This document shows, in pieces, positions 16,312-24,436 of a DNA stretch of 39,157 nt. Position 1 is the stretch's first letter. Every line of letters starts with the position of its first letter. Position numbers and translations under genes: made by a program. The stretch spans positions 1 to 39,157 of the forward strand of contig JACRCE010000039.1 in assembly GCA_016213015.1 (NCBI GenBank). Reading direction: 5' to 3'. Below the pieces are notes generated by a model. It was not told where the DNA came from. It was given only the letters and a program-made list of their open reading frames with translations, and made no database searches. This DNA comes from Deltaproteobacteria bacterium. GTDB taxonomy: Bacteria; Desulfobacterota; GWC2-55-46.

Positions 16312-17472
16312 ATGGCAAAAAAGATACTTCTGGCCGACGACAGCATGACCATCCAGAAGGTCGTGTCAATAACCTTTGCCGCCGAGGACTTTGATCTTGT
16401 CATCGTCGGCGACGGCAACGCCGCCATTGAAAAGGTAAAGGACGAGCGGCCTGATCTTGTAATGGCCGATATCGCCATGCCCGGGAAGACCGGCTATGAG
16501 GTCTGCGAGTATATCAAAAACGACCCGGCGTTGAAGCGTATACCGGTTCTGCTTCTTGCCGGGACGTTTGAGCCGCTTAATCCCGACGAGGCGGCAAGGG
16601 TCAAGTCCGACGACAACATCATAAAACCCTTCGAGTCACAGGCGCTTGTCGATAAGGTGAAGCTCCTTATCGCAAGGGGCGAGGCGGCCGGGCGCGTCGA
16701 GCGCACCATGAAGCCTGTCCAAGAGCCGAGGCCCGCGGTTTCCGCCAATGTCTGGGAGGCAGGGGATTTCCTTGGCGCGCCTGAAGAGCCGGTAGAGGCA
16801 GGGGTCGAGGCCGAGCCTGATCTGGGGTTTTTAGAGGGAGGGCTTGTTGACGACTCCGTAAAGGAAGGGGCCCCGGCAGAGGCGGGTTTCATGGACCTTG
16901 ATTTTACGGAGGAGGCCAAACCGATACCGACGCCTCAGGCGCCGCCAAAAACAGTTGCGTCGCCAAAGCCGGAGGCTAAGCCGGCTTCCACCGTTCCTGC
17001 CGCCCCTCTTCCAGAGATAGATTTTTCGTCGTTTTCAGCCGAGCCTCTTTCCGCGCCGGTAGAGGAGGAGTCATCTTTTTGGATGTCGCCGGAGGCGCCC
17101 CAAGCTCCTCAGACGCCTGTAAAGACGCCGGCCCCGCCTCCATACAGGCCGGTTCCGGCGCCCCCGATCGCGCCTGCGCCAAGGCCCGCCGCGCCTGTTG
17201 CCTCGGTTCAGCCGACGATTGAACGGGTAGTTGAAAAGGTTATTGCCAAGGCCGAGGTTCCGGTTCAGGAGGCGTTTGGCAATGAGGCATTGAAGGCGCA
17301 AATATCGGCAATTGCCTCAAAGGAAGAACTCCATGAGATGGTGAAGAAGTCTGTGCGCGAGATAGTCGAGGAGATAGCATGGGAGGTCGTGCCAGAGCTT
17401 GCCGAGGAGTTGGTCCTAAGCGAGATAAACAGGTTCAAGGAAGCGCTGTTCAAGACAAAGCAAAAAGCTTGA
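16312..17472 (+). CDS. Receiver-domain protein with Pro/Ala-rich linker and conserved helical tail
   Basis: The 386-residue protein has an N-terminal CheY-like receiver domain (about 1-120). It shows the acidic pocket LLADDS, the likely phosphorylated Asp in VMADIAMPGKTG (about residue 52), and the switch Lys in NIIKPFES. Residues 135-300 form a Pro/Ala/Glu-rich low-complexity linker. The last ~75 residues are a charged helix with the block IVEEIAWEVVPELAEELVLSEI. I recall similar tails on orphan response regulators in delta-proteobacteria. No DNA-binding or enzyme domain is visible, so output is unknown and probably by protein contact. GGGGAGG (16301-16307) sets the start. It precedes valS by about 100 bp of repeat. 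Confidence 0.88.
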   Translation: MAKKILLADDSMTIQKVVSITFAAEDFDLVIVGDGNAAIEKVKDERPDLVMADIAMPGKTGYEVCEYIKNDPALKRIPVLLLAGTFEPLNPDEAARVKSDDNIIKPFESQALVDKVKLLIARGEAAGRVERTMKPVQEPRPAVSANVWEAGDFLGAPEEPVEAGVEAEPDLGFLEGGLVDDSVKEGAPAEAGFMDLDFTEEAKPIPTPQAPPKTVASPKPEAKPASTVPAAPLPEIDFSSFSAEPLSAPVEEESSFWMSPEAPQAPQTPVKTPAPPPYRPVPAPPIAPAPRPAAPVASVQPTIERVVEKVIAKAEVPVQEAFGNEALKAQISAIASKEELHEMVKKSVREIVEEIAWEVVPELAEELVLSEINRFKEALFKTKQKA

Positions 17473-17475
17473 CGG

Positions 17476-17549
17476 CCGTGAGCCGTGACCGTGAGCCGTG
17501 ACCGCAGCGGATTTGTTTTTACACGGTCAACGGCCACGGTTCACGGTAT
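17476..17549. repeat. CCGTGA hairpin repeat, copy 2
   Basis: The left side is a tandem array CCGTGAG-CCGTGAC-CGTGAG-CCGTGAC. The right side (ACACGGTCAACGG, CCACGGTTCACGGT) is complementary, with a T-rich loop between. It ends in a run of T (17549-17556), so the hairpin may act as a terminator for the receiver gene. It also ends 20 bases before the valS ribosome site. Confidence 0.7.
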
Positions 17550-17575
17550 TTTTTTTCCATAGGAAGGCGCAGAGG

Positions 17576-20260
17576 ATGACGCAAAAGGTTTTAGAAAAGG
17601 CGTATGAGCCGAAAGAGATCGAAGAGAAGTGGCTTGCCGTCTGGCAGGCTCAGTCGGCCAATTGCCCTAAGGCTGCCTCAACCAAGCCCTCTTTTTCCAT
17701 GGTCATCCCGCCGCCGAACATAACCGGCGCCTTGCACCTCGGACATGCCTTGAACTCCACGCTTCAGGACGCGCTTGCGCGCTACAAGCGCATGAAGGGC
17801 TTTAACGTCCTGTGGCTTCCCGGCATAGACCACGCCGGGATAGCAACGCAAAACGTGGTGGAGCGCCGGTTGGCTCAAGAGGGAAAAAACCGTGGAGACC
17901 TCGGCAGGGACTCTTTTCTTGAGGCCGTGTGGAAGTGGAAGGAAGAGTCGGGCAACACCATCATAAATCAATTGAAGAGGCTCGGCGCCTCGTGCGACTG
18001 GTCGCGCCAACGCTTTACCATGGACGAGGGACTCTCCAAGGCCGTGCGCGAGGTCTTTACGAGGCTCTATGCCCAAGGTCTGATATACCGGGGCGACTAC
18101 ATCATCAACTGGTGTCCGCGATGTTCCACCGCCCTTTCAGACCTTGAGGTGAACTTCAACGAAACCGATGGATCCCTGTGGCATATCGAATACCCGCTCA
18201 CGATAAGGCCCAAGAAGGGCGGACGAAAGGGATTGGTAGTCGCCACGACAAGGCCCGAGACTATGCTTGGGGATACCGCCGTGGCCGTGAATCCGAATGA
18301 CGAACGCTACGCCGCCCTTATAGGAAAGAGCGTCGTCCTTCCGATAGTCAACAGGGAGATACCCATCATAGCCGACGATTCCGTTGACATGGAGTTCGGC
18401 ACAGGCGTCGTGAAGATAACCCCTGCACATGATTTTAACGACTTTGAGACAGGCAAAAGGCATAACCTGCCGGTTTTGCGCGTCATGGATGCCGACGCTA
18501 AGATGAACGAGAACGCCGGACGCTTTGCCGGGCTTGACAGGAGCGAGGCGAGGGCGCGCATCGTGGCCGGCCTTGAGGACGCCGGACTCTTACGGGCAAC
18601 CGAGAAGTATAAGGTAATGCTCGGCGCGTGCTACAGGTGTTCCACCGTGGTCGAGCCGACGCTCTCCAAGCAGTGGTTCGTAAAGACCGGCCCGCTTGCG
18701 GGTCCGGCCATAAAGGCCGTTGAGGACGGAAGCATACGCTTCGTGCCCAAGGGATGGGAGAACACGTACTTCGACTGGATGAGGAACATACGCGACTGGT
18801 GCATCTCAAGGCAGATATGGTGGGGACATAGGATTCCGGCGTGGCACTGCGTCTGCGGCCATATAACCGTGGCAACTGCAGACCCCACGGCTTGTGATAA
18901 GTGCGGCTCAAAGGAGATAACGCAGGACCAGGACGTGCTCGACACGTGGTTTTCATCGGCCCTGTGGCCGTTTTCCACGCTCGGATGGCCTGATGAGACC
19001 GATGACCTTAAAAGGTTTTACCCGACGAGCGTGCTGTCAACGAGCTTCGACATCATCTTTTTCTGGGTGGCGAGGATGATAATGATGGGCATGAAGTTCA
19101 TGGACGCCCCGCCCTTCAAGGACGTGTACATCCACGCCCTCATACGCGACGCACAGGGGCAGAAGATGAGCAAGTCAAAAGGCAACGTCATCGACCCGCT
19201 CGTCATGATGGAAAGGTACGGCACCGACGCCTTCAGGTTCTCGCTTGCGGCCTATGCGGCGCAGGGCAGGGACATAAAGCTCTCTGAGGAGAAGATTTCG
19301 GGCTACAGGAACTTTTGCAACAAGCTCTGGAACCTTACGCGCTTTGCGCTGATGAACGCGGCGCCGGAAGAGGGAGGAGCGGCCATTGTCATTGACAAGG
19401 CAAGCCTCAACATGGCCGACAAATGGATACTCACGCAAAGAAACCGGTGCATCGCCGAGGTTAACGGGGCGATCGAGTCGTACAGGTTCGACGAGGCCGC
19501 AAGGTCTCTTTACCGCTTTGTCTGGGCAGAGGTCTGCGATTGGTACGTGGAGCTTATAAAGTTAGACCTCAAGGGCGACGCCGGCGAGGAGAGGAAGAGG
19601 GCTGCCTTTGCCGTGCTTGCCTTGCTGCTCAAGGACGTATTCAAACTCCTCCATCCGTTCATGCCTTTTATCACCGAGGAGTTATACGGCTTTTTAGACA
19701 ACGCCAAGCGCGGCCTGATGATGGAGCCGTTTCCGGTCGAGACCGAATCATACCCCGGCGAGGCCGAGGCAATGGAAGGGGTCATGGACGTCATCCGCGC
19801 CGTGCGGAACATCCGCACGGACACGAACGTCGCGCTCGGCGCAAAGGTGGAGGTCGTATGCCGAACGTCGGATAAGGCGTCCCTTGCCGCGCTTACCGCG
19901 GGCGCGGAGTATGTCAAACAGCTTGCAAAGGTCTCAGAGCTTACGCTTTCCGGGTCAACGACCGATGCTCCGCCAAAGGGTGCGGCATCGGCAATGGCAA
20001 CCGTGCTCGGCGCTACCGTAGAGGTGCTCGTGCCGCTTGCCGGACACATAGACCTTGCCGCGGAGCTTGCCCGGTTTGCAAAGGAGATGGAAAAACTGAC
20101 CAAAGAGCTTGAAGGCGTCGAGAAAAGATTGGCGAGTAAGGAGTTCGTCGAAAAGGCGCCGCCAGAGGTCGTTGAAAAGGAAAGGGCGCGGCTTGCGTCG
20201 TTGATGGATAAATTGGCTAAGCTCCGGGGCGGACTGGGGAGAATCTCAGGGCTTGAATGA
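17576..20260 (+). CDS. valS: Valyl-tRNA synthetase
   Basis: The 894-residue class I synthetase charges tRNA-Val. The HIGH motif is HLGH in NITGALHLGHALN (about 45-57), and KMSKS appears intact in GQKMSKSKGNVIDP near 530. The editing domain has TTRPETMLGDTAVAVNP. Cysteine pairs around ACYRCST and CDKCGS resemble zinc-binding insertions. The final ~70 residues form the tRNA-binding coiled coil typical of bacterial ValRS. The start at 17576 is preferred because GGAAGG and GAGG lie just upstream. A longer reading would run through the CCGTGA repeat. It is followed by nadC after about 40 bases of repeat. Confidence 0.97.
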   Translation: MTQKVLEKAYEPKEIEEKWLAVWQAQSANCPKAASTKPSFSMVIPPPNITGALHLGHALNSTLQDALARYKRMKGFNVLWLPGIDHAGIATQNVVERRLAQEGKNRGDLGRDSFLEAVWKWKEESGNTIINQLKRLGASCDWSRQRFTMDEGLSKAVREVFTRLYAQGLIYRGDYIINWCPRCSTALSDLEVNFNETDGSLWHIEYPLTIRPKKGGRKGLVVATTRPETMLGDTAVAVNPNDERYAALIGKSVVLPIVNREIPIIADDSVDMEFGTGVVKITPAHDFNDFETGKRHNLPVLRVMDADAKMNENAGRFAGLDRSEARARIVAGLEDAGLLRATEKYKVMLGACYRCSTVVEPTLSKQWFVKTGPLAGPAIKAVEDGSIRFVPKGWENTYFDWMRNIRDWCISRQIWWGHRIPAWHCVCGHITVATADPTACDKCGSKEITQDQDVLDTWFSSALWPFSTLGWPDETDDLKRFYPTSVLSTSFDIIFFWVARMIMMGMKFMDAPPFKDVYIHALIRDAQGQKMSKSKGNVIDPLVMMERYGTDAFRFSLAAYAAQGRDIKLSEEKISGYRNFCNKLWNLTRFALMNAAPEEGGAAIVIDKASLNMADKWILTQRNRCIAEVNGAIESYRFDEAARSLYRFVWAEVCDWYVELIKLDLKGDAGEERKRAAFAVLALLLKDVFKLLHPFMPFITEELYGFLDNAKRGLMMEPFPVETESYPGEAEAMEGVMDVIRAVRNIRTDTNVALGAKVEVVCRTSDKASLAALTAGAEYVKQLAKVSELTLSGSTTDAPPKGAASAMATVLGATVEVLVPLAGHIDLAAELARFAKEMEKLTKELEGVEKRLASKEFVEKAPPEVVEKERARLASLMDKLAKLRGGLGRISGLE

Positions 20261-20263
20261 AAA

Positions 20264-20310
20264 GGCCGTGTAACTACCGTGACCGTAAAGGAAAAATCTT
20301 TGAAAAAACG
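20264..20310. repeat. CCGTGA repeat, copy 3, partial
   Basis: CCGTG, ACCGTGACCGTAAAGGAAAAATCTTT shows the same order of blocks as 26994-27040 (CCGTGA units, then GTAAAGGAAAATCTTTACACG). The right arm is replaced by nadC coding sequence. The AAGGAA inside the repeat appears to serve as the nadC ribosome site. Confidence 0.55.
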
Positions 20311-21202
20311 GACGGATAAAACCAACGGCATTGGACTCAAGGAGTACGTTGATCTCCTGATCCAGACCGCCTTTACCGAGGACGCCTCGGACAGGGATGT
20401 AACCACTCAGGCCATTGTCCACCCGCAAGACGAGTGCGAGGCGCATCTTTTGGCAAAGGAGCCGCTTACGCTCGCGGGTCTTTTCGTCGCAGAGGCGGCC
20501 TTCAAGCGTCTTGACAAGCGCCTCAGGTTCAAGGCTTATTTCAAGGACGGGGACAGCGTAAAGAAGGGCGCTGTAATCGCCCGCGTCAGCGGCAGATGCT
20601 CTTGCGTACTAACTGCCGAGCGGGTGGCATTGAACTTTTTGCAGCGGCTCTCCGGCGTGGCAACGGCCACGAGGCGTCTTGCCGTCGAACTCAAGGGCAC
20701 GAAGACAAGGCTTCTCGACACAAGAAAGACGACGCCGTGCCTGAGGCTCCTTGAGAGATACGCGGTGCGCTCAGGCGGCGGTTTTAACCATCGTTTCGGG
20801 CTATCGGATGAGGTGCTCATAAAGGACAATCACATCATGGCCGCAGGGGGCGTGGGAGAGGCTCTGGCGCGGGTGAGCGGGCGTTACAGAGAGGGTGTGC
20901 TCGTCGAGGTGGAGGTAACAAATCTCAAGGAGGTACGGGAGGCGCTGGCCGGGCACGCGGACATCATACTCCTTGACAACATGACCATAGCGATGATGAG
21001 AAAGGCCGTTAAGATAATAAACAACGCCGCGCTCGTCGAGGCGTCGGGCGGCATTACCGTGAAAAACGCGGCGGCCATAGCGGCCACGGGCGTAAACTTT
21101 ATTTCCTCCGGCGCAATCACTCATTCGGCAAGGGCGGTTGACATAAGCCTTGAGGTGGCATCAATCTCATGCGGGAAGCGTACAAGACCCAAGCTGAGAT
21201 AG
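20300..21202 (+). CDS. nadC: Nicotinate-nucleotide pyrophosphorylase (carboxylating)
   Basis: The 300-residue enzyme makes nicotinate mononucleotide from quinolinate and PRPP in de novo NAD synthesis. Family blocks: TEDASDRDVTTQAIV near the start, ERVALNFLQRLSGVAT, and LDTRKTTPCLRLLERYAVRSGGGFNHRFGLSDEVLIKDNH, given here as separate motifs DTRKTTP, GGGFNHR and LIKDNH. Late in the chain are VEVTNLKE, ILLDNM, EASGGI and ISSGAITHS. I chose the TTG at 20300 because AAGGAA (20288-20293) lies 6 bases upstream. A GTG at 20279 is possible and would add 7 residues, but it lies inside the CCGTGA repeat. It overlaps birA by 34 bases, a standard nadC-birA arrangement. Confidence 0.95.
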   Translation: MKKRTDKTNGIGLKEYVDLLIQTAFTEDASDRDVTTQAIVHPQDECEAHLLAKEPLTLAGLFVAEAAFKRLDKRLRFKAYFKDGDSVKKGAVIARVSGRCSCVLTAERVALNFLQRLSGVATATRRLAVELKGTKTRLLDTRKTTPCLRLLERYAVRSGGGFNHRFGLSDEVLIKDNHIMAAGGVGEALARVSGRYREGVLVEVEVTNLKEVREALAGHADIILLDNMTIAMMRKAVKIINNAALVEASGGITVKNAAAIAATGVNFISSGAITHSARAVDISLEVASISCGKRTRPKLR

Positions 21203-22170
21203 TAAAGGTCCTCAGGAACAGCGGGTTCGTCAGCGGTGAGCGAGTGAGCGCATCGCTCGGCGTATCGAGAACCGCGGTGTGGAAGCACATCGAGTCATTG
21301 CGCCTCATGGGCTATTCGATTGACGCAACGCCGTCAAAGGGCTATCGTCTTAACCCGCCCGCCTCGCCTCTCTTCAACGCCGTGGAAGTCGCCTCGCTCC
21401 TGTCAACCGAGTTCGTAGGCAGGGACATAACGTGGCACGACTCGGTCGCCTCGACGAACATCATGGCCAAGGAGGCCGCAAGGGACGGTGCATTGGAGGG
21501 CGCGGCAATAGTCGCGGATTCACAGACCCTCGGCAAGGGACGCATGGGCAGGAGATGGGTCTCCCCGGCCGGGGTCAATCTCTATACCTCGATAGTCCTG
21601 CGTCCGACTTTTCCCCCGACCGATGCACATCACCTTACCTTTGTTTCAGCCGTTGCCCTTGCAACAACGGCCGATGAGTTCCTCGGCAAGGGCCAAGGCT
21701 CACTCAAATGGCCGAACGACCTGCTACTTGACTCGAAAAAGGCCGGAGGCATACTCCTTGAGATGGACTCGGATATCGACCGCGTCAACTTCGTCATCGT
21801 CGGCCTTGGCGTTAACCTCAACATGAAGGGCCGCATGTTTCCGGCCGAGCTTAGGAACATTGCGACCTCGTTCCTTGAAAGAGGGGTAAAACCGATAGAC
21901 AGGGCAATGTTTACCGCAAGACTTTATCGGAATATGGAGATATGGTACAAGAGATACATGGGCGAGGGCTTCTTGCCCGTTATCGCCGCATGGAGAGGGT
22001 TTTTCCGGTCAGAGGGCAAGCCCGTGAAGGTAGCGTGCCATGACCGCGTTGTCGAGGGCATCTGCCTCGGGCTTGACGACAACGGGGCGCTACTTGTAAG
22101 GACGGCTTCCGGCGACACCCAAAGGGTGGTGTCCGGGGATATGAGTGAGGCGAGTCAGCGGCATCAGTGA
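21169..22170 (+). CDS. birA: Biotin--[acetyl-CoA-carboxylase] ligase with HTH repressor domain
   Basis: The 333-residue protein couples biotin to the acetyl-CoA carboxylase carrier protein. With its N-terminal helix-turn-helix (about 5-62, VSASLGVSRTAVWKHIESL) it can also act as biotin-responsive repressor. The ligase core has STNIMAKEAA, the biotinyl-AMP loop GKGRMGRRWVSPAG (GRGRxGR type), KWPNDLLL with the catalytic Lys, and KKAGGILLEM. A small SH3-like C-terminal domain follows. It starts inside the end of nadC. No biotin-synthesis genes or BirA operator are visible in the window. The next gene is foreign-looking, so whatever followed birA ancestrally may have been displaced. Confidence 0.95.
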   Translation: MREAYKTQAEIVKVLRNSGFVSGERVSASLGVSRTAVWKHIESLRLMGYSIDATPSKGYRLNPPASPLFNAVEVASLLSTEFVGRDITWHDSVASTNIMAKEAARDGALEGAAIVADSQTLGKGRMGRRWVSPAGVNLYTSIVLRPTFPPTDAHHLTFVSAVALATTADEFLGKGQGSLKWPNDLLLDSKKAGGILLEMDSDIDRVNFVIVGLGVNLNMKGRMFPAELRNIATSFLERGVKPIDRAMFTARLYRNMEIWYKRYMGEGFLPVIAAWRGFFRSEGKPVKVACHDRVVEGICLGLDDNGALLVRTASGDTQRVVSGDMSEASQRHQ

Positions 22171-22214
22171 ACGGTTATCGGTTGAATGAGTTGACGAACT
22201 TTTGAAAAACAGTT

Positions 22215-23024
22215 ATGCAAACATATTTCGACAACCCGAAATTCAAACTATACCACGGAAACTGCTTGGATTTGTTGGCAGAGCTTCCGGAAAACTCGGT
22301 TGATATGGTTTTTGCCGATCCGCCGTATCTTCTTTCAAACGGCGGGTTCACTGTCCACGCCGGGCGGCGTGTAAGCGTGAACAAAGGCGAATGGGACAAA
22401 AGCAACGGGTTGAAAAAAGATTTTGAATTTCATCTTGAATGGATAGAGGCCGTCAAGCGCGTCTTGAAGCCGCACGGAACGATTTGGATTAGCGGCACTT
22501 ATCATTCCATCTATCAATGCGGTTTCGCGCTCCAAGCCGCAGAATTTCATATCCTCAACGATATTGCGTGGTTCAAACCTAACGCATCGCCGAATCTAAG
22601 TTGTCGTTATTTCACGGCAAGCCACGAAACCGTGCTTTGGGCGCGTAAGGATAAAAAGTCAAAGCATATCTTCAACTACGACCTTATGAAAAATGGTAGC
22701 TGGCCGGAGGATCAATTGAAAAAGACCGGCCTGCAAATGCGTTCGGTTTGGTCTATGGGAACGCCGAAAAGCGTTGAAAAAAAATTCGGCAAGCATCCAA
22801 CGCAGAAGCCGGAGAATTTATTGAAACGAATCGTCCTTGCCTCAACAAATAAAGGGGATCTCGTCATCGACCCGTTCACTGGAAGTTCAACGACAGGAAT
22901 TGCCGCCTATCTTCTCGGGAGACGCTTCATCGGCGTTGACACCGATGCAAAGTATCTTGATTTATCAATCAAACGGTTTAAGGAACTGGATCACAACTTG
23001 AAAAACAGGTACGCGAAAGTATGA
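22215..23024 (+). CDS. DpnA/M2.DpnII-like adenine DNA methyltransferase (GATC type)
   Basis: The 269-residue beta-class N6-adenine methyltransferase has catalytic motif IV DPPY (about 36-39) before the AdoMet motif I DPFTGSSTTGIAA (about 220-232). The blocks LLSNGGFTVHAGRRVSVNKG, GEWDK, NLSCRYFTASHETVLWAR and KHPTQKPE closely resemble DpnA and MboA methylases, which modify GATC. I therefore infer GATC specificity. DpnA itself can methylate single-stranded DNA. It overlaps the next gene by ATGA. Base composition is lower in G+C than birA and crcB (28 of 60 in 22261-22320), pointing to transfer. No second, DpnM-like methylase is present. Confidence 0.9.
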   Translation: MQTYFDNPKFKLYHGNCLDLLAELPENSVDMVFADPPYLLSNGGFTVHAGRRVSVNKGEWDKSNGLKKDFEFHLEWIEAVKRVLKPHGTIWISGTYHSIYQCGFALQAAEFHILNDIAWFKPNASPNLSCRYFTASHETVLWARKDKKSKHIFNYDLMKNGSWPEDQLKKTGLQMRSVWSMGTPKSVEKKFGKHPTQKPENLLKRIVLASTNKGDLVIDPFTGSSTTGIAAYLLGRRFIGVDTDAKYLDLSIKRFKELDHNLKNRYAKV

Positions 23025-23665
23025 AGATAGTCACCCGCGCAACCGCGATGAAAAATTTGAAGGGGTATATCGGTCAAGATTTGCGCAAACTTGCTTTAGT
23101 GCACGGTATTACGACCTATGAAACCGGAAAGCAAAACAAGGGCTGGAAAGGTCTTGTTTTGGAGCGGTTGGCTGGACTTCAAACAAATGTCTCAAAAGCA
23201 CCGAACGGGCTTACCTACGAACTGAAATCAGTCGCTTTTCGTTGTGTGTGCGACGAACTTACACCGAAAGAGACGATGGCGATAACGATGATCAATCCTG
23301 AAGAATTGAAAGCCCATTCTTTTTTTGAAAGTCATTGTTGGTCAAAGCTCAAAACCATCGTTTTTTGCGCCGTAAAGTGGAACGGTAAAAACTCCGAGGC
23401 GGCAGAGCTGTTGAAAGTGGCGAGCTTGGACTTTGCCGAGGATGACGGATTGATAAAAGAAATCAAAGCCGACTACGATTTTATACGCGACAAACTTGTC
23501 TCGGAAGGTTTTGACGCCTTGACCGGAAAAGACGGCAAGTGGATACAAGCGCGGACAAAAGGGATTGGCGGCATAAATCCACACACAGGACAACGCCGGC
23601 CGGTTACACGGGCGTTTTATGCCCGAACAAGTTTGGTAAAGAAAATTTTTGAAATAGCAAGCTAA
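23021..23665 (+). CDS. MutH/Sau3AI-like restriction endonuclease
   Basis: The 214-residue protein follows the MutH layout. NKGWKGLVLERLAGL (about 38-52) supplies the first active-site Glu. YELKS (about 66-70) is the ExK pair. HCWSKLKTIVFCAV parallels the MutH HKLKRVL strand, and GRDG-like GKDGKWIQ, RTKG and RAFYARTSLVKKIF close the domain. MutH and Sau3AI cut at GATC, matching the methylase next door, so I infer a GATC type II system. The usual Asp about seven residues before the Glu is not evident: the stretch reads APNGLTYELK, with Asn at the nearest place. The nuclease may be altered or use another residue. Translation is coupled to the methylase by ATGA. Confidence 0.82.
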   Translation: MKIVTRATAMKNLKGYIGQDLRKLALVHGITTYETGKQNKGWKGLVLERLAGLQTNVSKAPNGLTYELKSVAFRCVCDELTPKETMAITMINPEELKAHSFFESHCWSKLKTIVFCAVKWNGKNSEAAELLKVASLDFAEDDGLIKEIKADYDFIRDKLVSEGFDALTGKDGKWIQARTKGIGGINPHTGQRRPVTRAFYARTSLVKKIFEIAS

Positions 23666-23745
23666 GGGTATGTGCTCGCCCCTGACGCATTAAGCTGGAA
23701 AGGTGAAAAGATTATCCCTAACTCTCGAGACCTCCTTGATTTGAC

Positions 23746-24117
23746 ATGAAGATACTCTATCTATCCATTCTCGGAGCCGCGGGAACCCTTGCGCGGTACT
23801 GGCTCGGCGGGTACGTGCAACGGCTCTCAGGCAACGTATTCCCGTGGGGCACGTTCGCGGTCAACATGGCCGGATGTTTGCTCTTCGGCGTTGTCTGGGC
23901 AATTGCCGGCGAACGCATACCCATGAACGACGAGACGAGGAGGATACTGCTCATCGGCTTCATGGGCGCGTTCACGACCTTTTCATCGTTCATGTTCGAT
24001 ACCGTAAGCCTGATGCAAGGCGGCCAGTGGGGCTGGGTCGTCGCAAATCTCGTGGTGCAAAACACGGCGGGTATTATTCTGATACTGCTCGGCATTGCGA
24101 TAGGACGGGTGTTGTAG
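23746..24117 (+). CDS. crcB: Fluoride exporter CrcB/Fluc
   Basis: The 123-residue protein has four predicted membrane helices and the Fluc signatures GAAGTLARYWLGG (about 10-22), PWGTFAVNMAGCLLFG (about 33-48) and GFMGAFTTFSSFMFD (about 71-85). Such proteins form dual-topology dimers that let fluoride leave the cytoplasm. No fluoride riboswitch consensus is visible in the 80 bases upstream, and no good ribosome site. The nearest strong site is after the gene, for the small rubredoxin-like protein whose ribosome site overlaps the crcB stop. It lies directly downstream of the restriction-modification genes but has neighbour-like base composition. Confidence 0.93.
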   Translation: MKILYLSILGAAGTLARYWLGGYVQRLSGNVFPWGTFAVNMAGCLLFGVVWAIAGERIPMNDETRRILLIGFMGAFTTFSSFMFDTVSLMQGGQWGWVVANLVVQNTAGIILILLGIAIGRVL

Positions 24118-24125
24118 GGGGTTAA

Positions 24126-24263
24126 ATGGAAATGGAGTTGACCTATAAATGCCTTGTATGCGGTTACATCCATGCCTGCCACGGCCAATGCGGGGACCCG
24201 CCTGAAAAATGCCCGGACTGTGGAGCGTCGAAAGAGGACTTTGTCGAGGTTGAAGAGGACTGA
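24126..24263 (+). CDS. 45-residue rubredoxin-like iron protein
   Basis: This short gene reads [20 protein letters not shown], then [20 protein letters not shown] and an acidic tail. CLVCGY and CPDCGA are the two iron-binding CxxC knuckles of rubredoxin. The spacing matches the short rubredoxin-like domain at the end of rubrerythrins more than classical rubredoxin. The loop has two extra Cys (18 and 22) and two His (16 and 19), which is unusual and could bind another metal or a thiol. A strong AGGGGG overlaps the crcB stop and sits 4 bases before the ATG, so it is translated with crcB. It probably carries electrons in the cytoplasm. The partner is unknown. The ORF is too short for many gene finders. 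Confidence 0.85.
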   Translation: MEMELTYKCLVCGYIHACHGQCGDPPEKCPDCGASKEDFVEVEED

Positions 24264-24436
24264 GTTAGAAAACAGCCCATCCAATAAGTCATCCGTGAGC
24301 ATCAACTTATAAACCTCAACAACAACAAGGGCCATTATAATTGTGATGTTTTTTGACCGTATTCTACCTGCCCAAGACCGGTACGCCCGTCAAAATATCC
24401 TGATTTTGCGCCTGTTTCGCGCAGTCCTCATTGTGC
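24264..24436. other. First part of the 311-bp gap before nrdJ
   Basis: No gene, tRNA or convincing terminator is seen here. No adenosylcobalamin riboswitch consensus is recognisable either. The second part of the gap holds the nrdJ promoter and operator. Confidence 0.6.

Noticed and set aside
17476-17500. CRISPR or iteron array (tandem CCGTGA units)
   Set aside because: Units are contiguous without spacers, 6-7 bases long, and have complementary units downstream, so it is a hairpin and not an array.
10636-22183. Shared GGTTATCGGTT near both the MNT/HEPN module (10636-10646) and the methylase gene (22173-22183)
   Set aside because: An 11-base match is expected many times by chance in a 39-kb window, and the surrounding bases do not match.
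23666-23745. Fluoride riboswitch before crcB
   Set aside because: The conserved GGCGAUGG-type block and the pseudoknot pattern are not present in the 80 bases.
22171-23745. Gene-end duplication flanking the restriction-modification genes like that at mtnA
   Set aside because: I compared the birA end with 23666-23745 and found no repeat.
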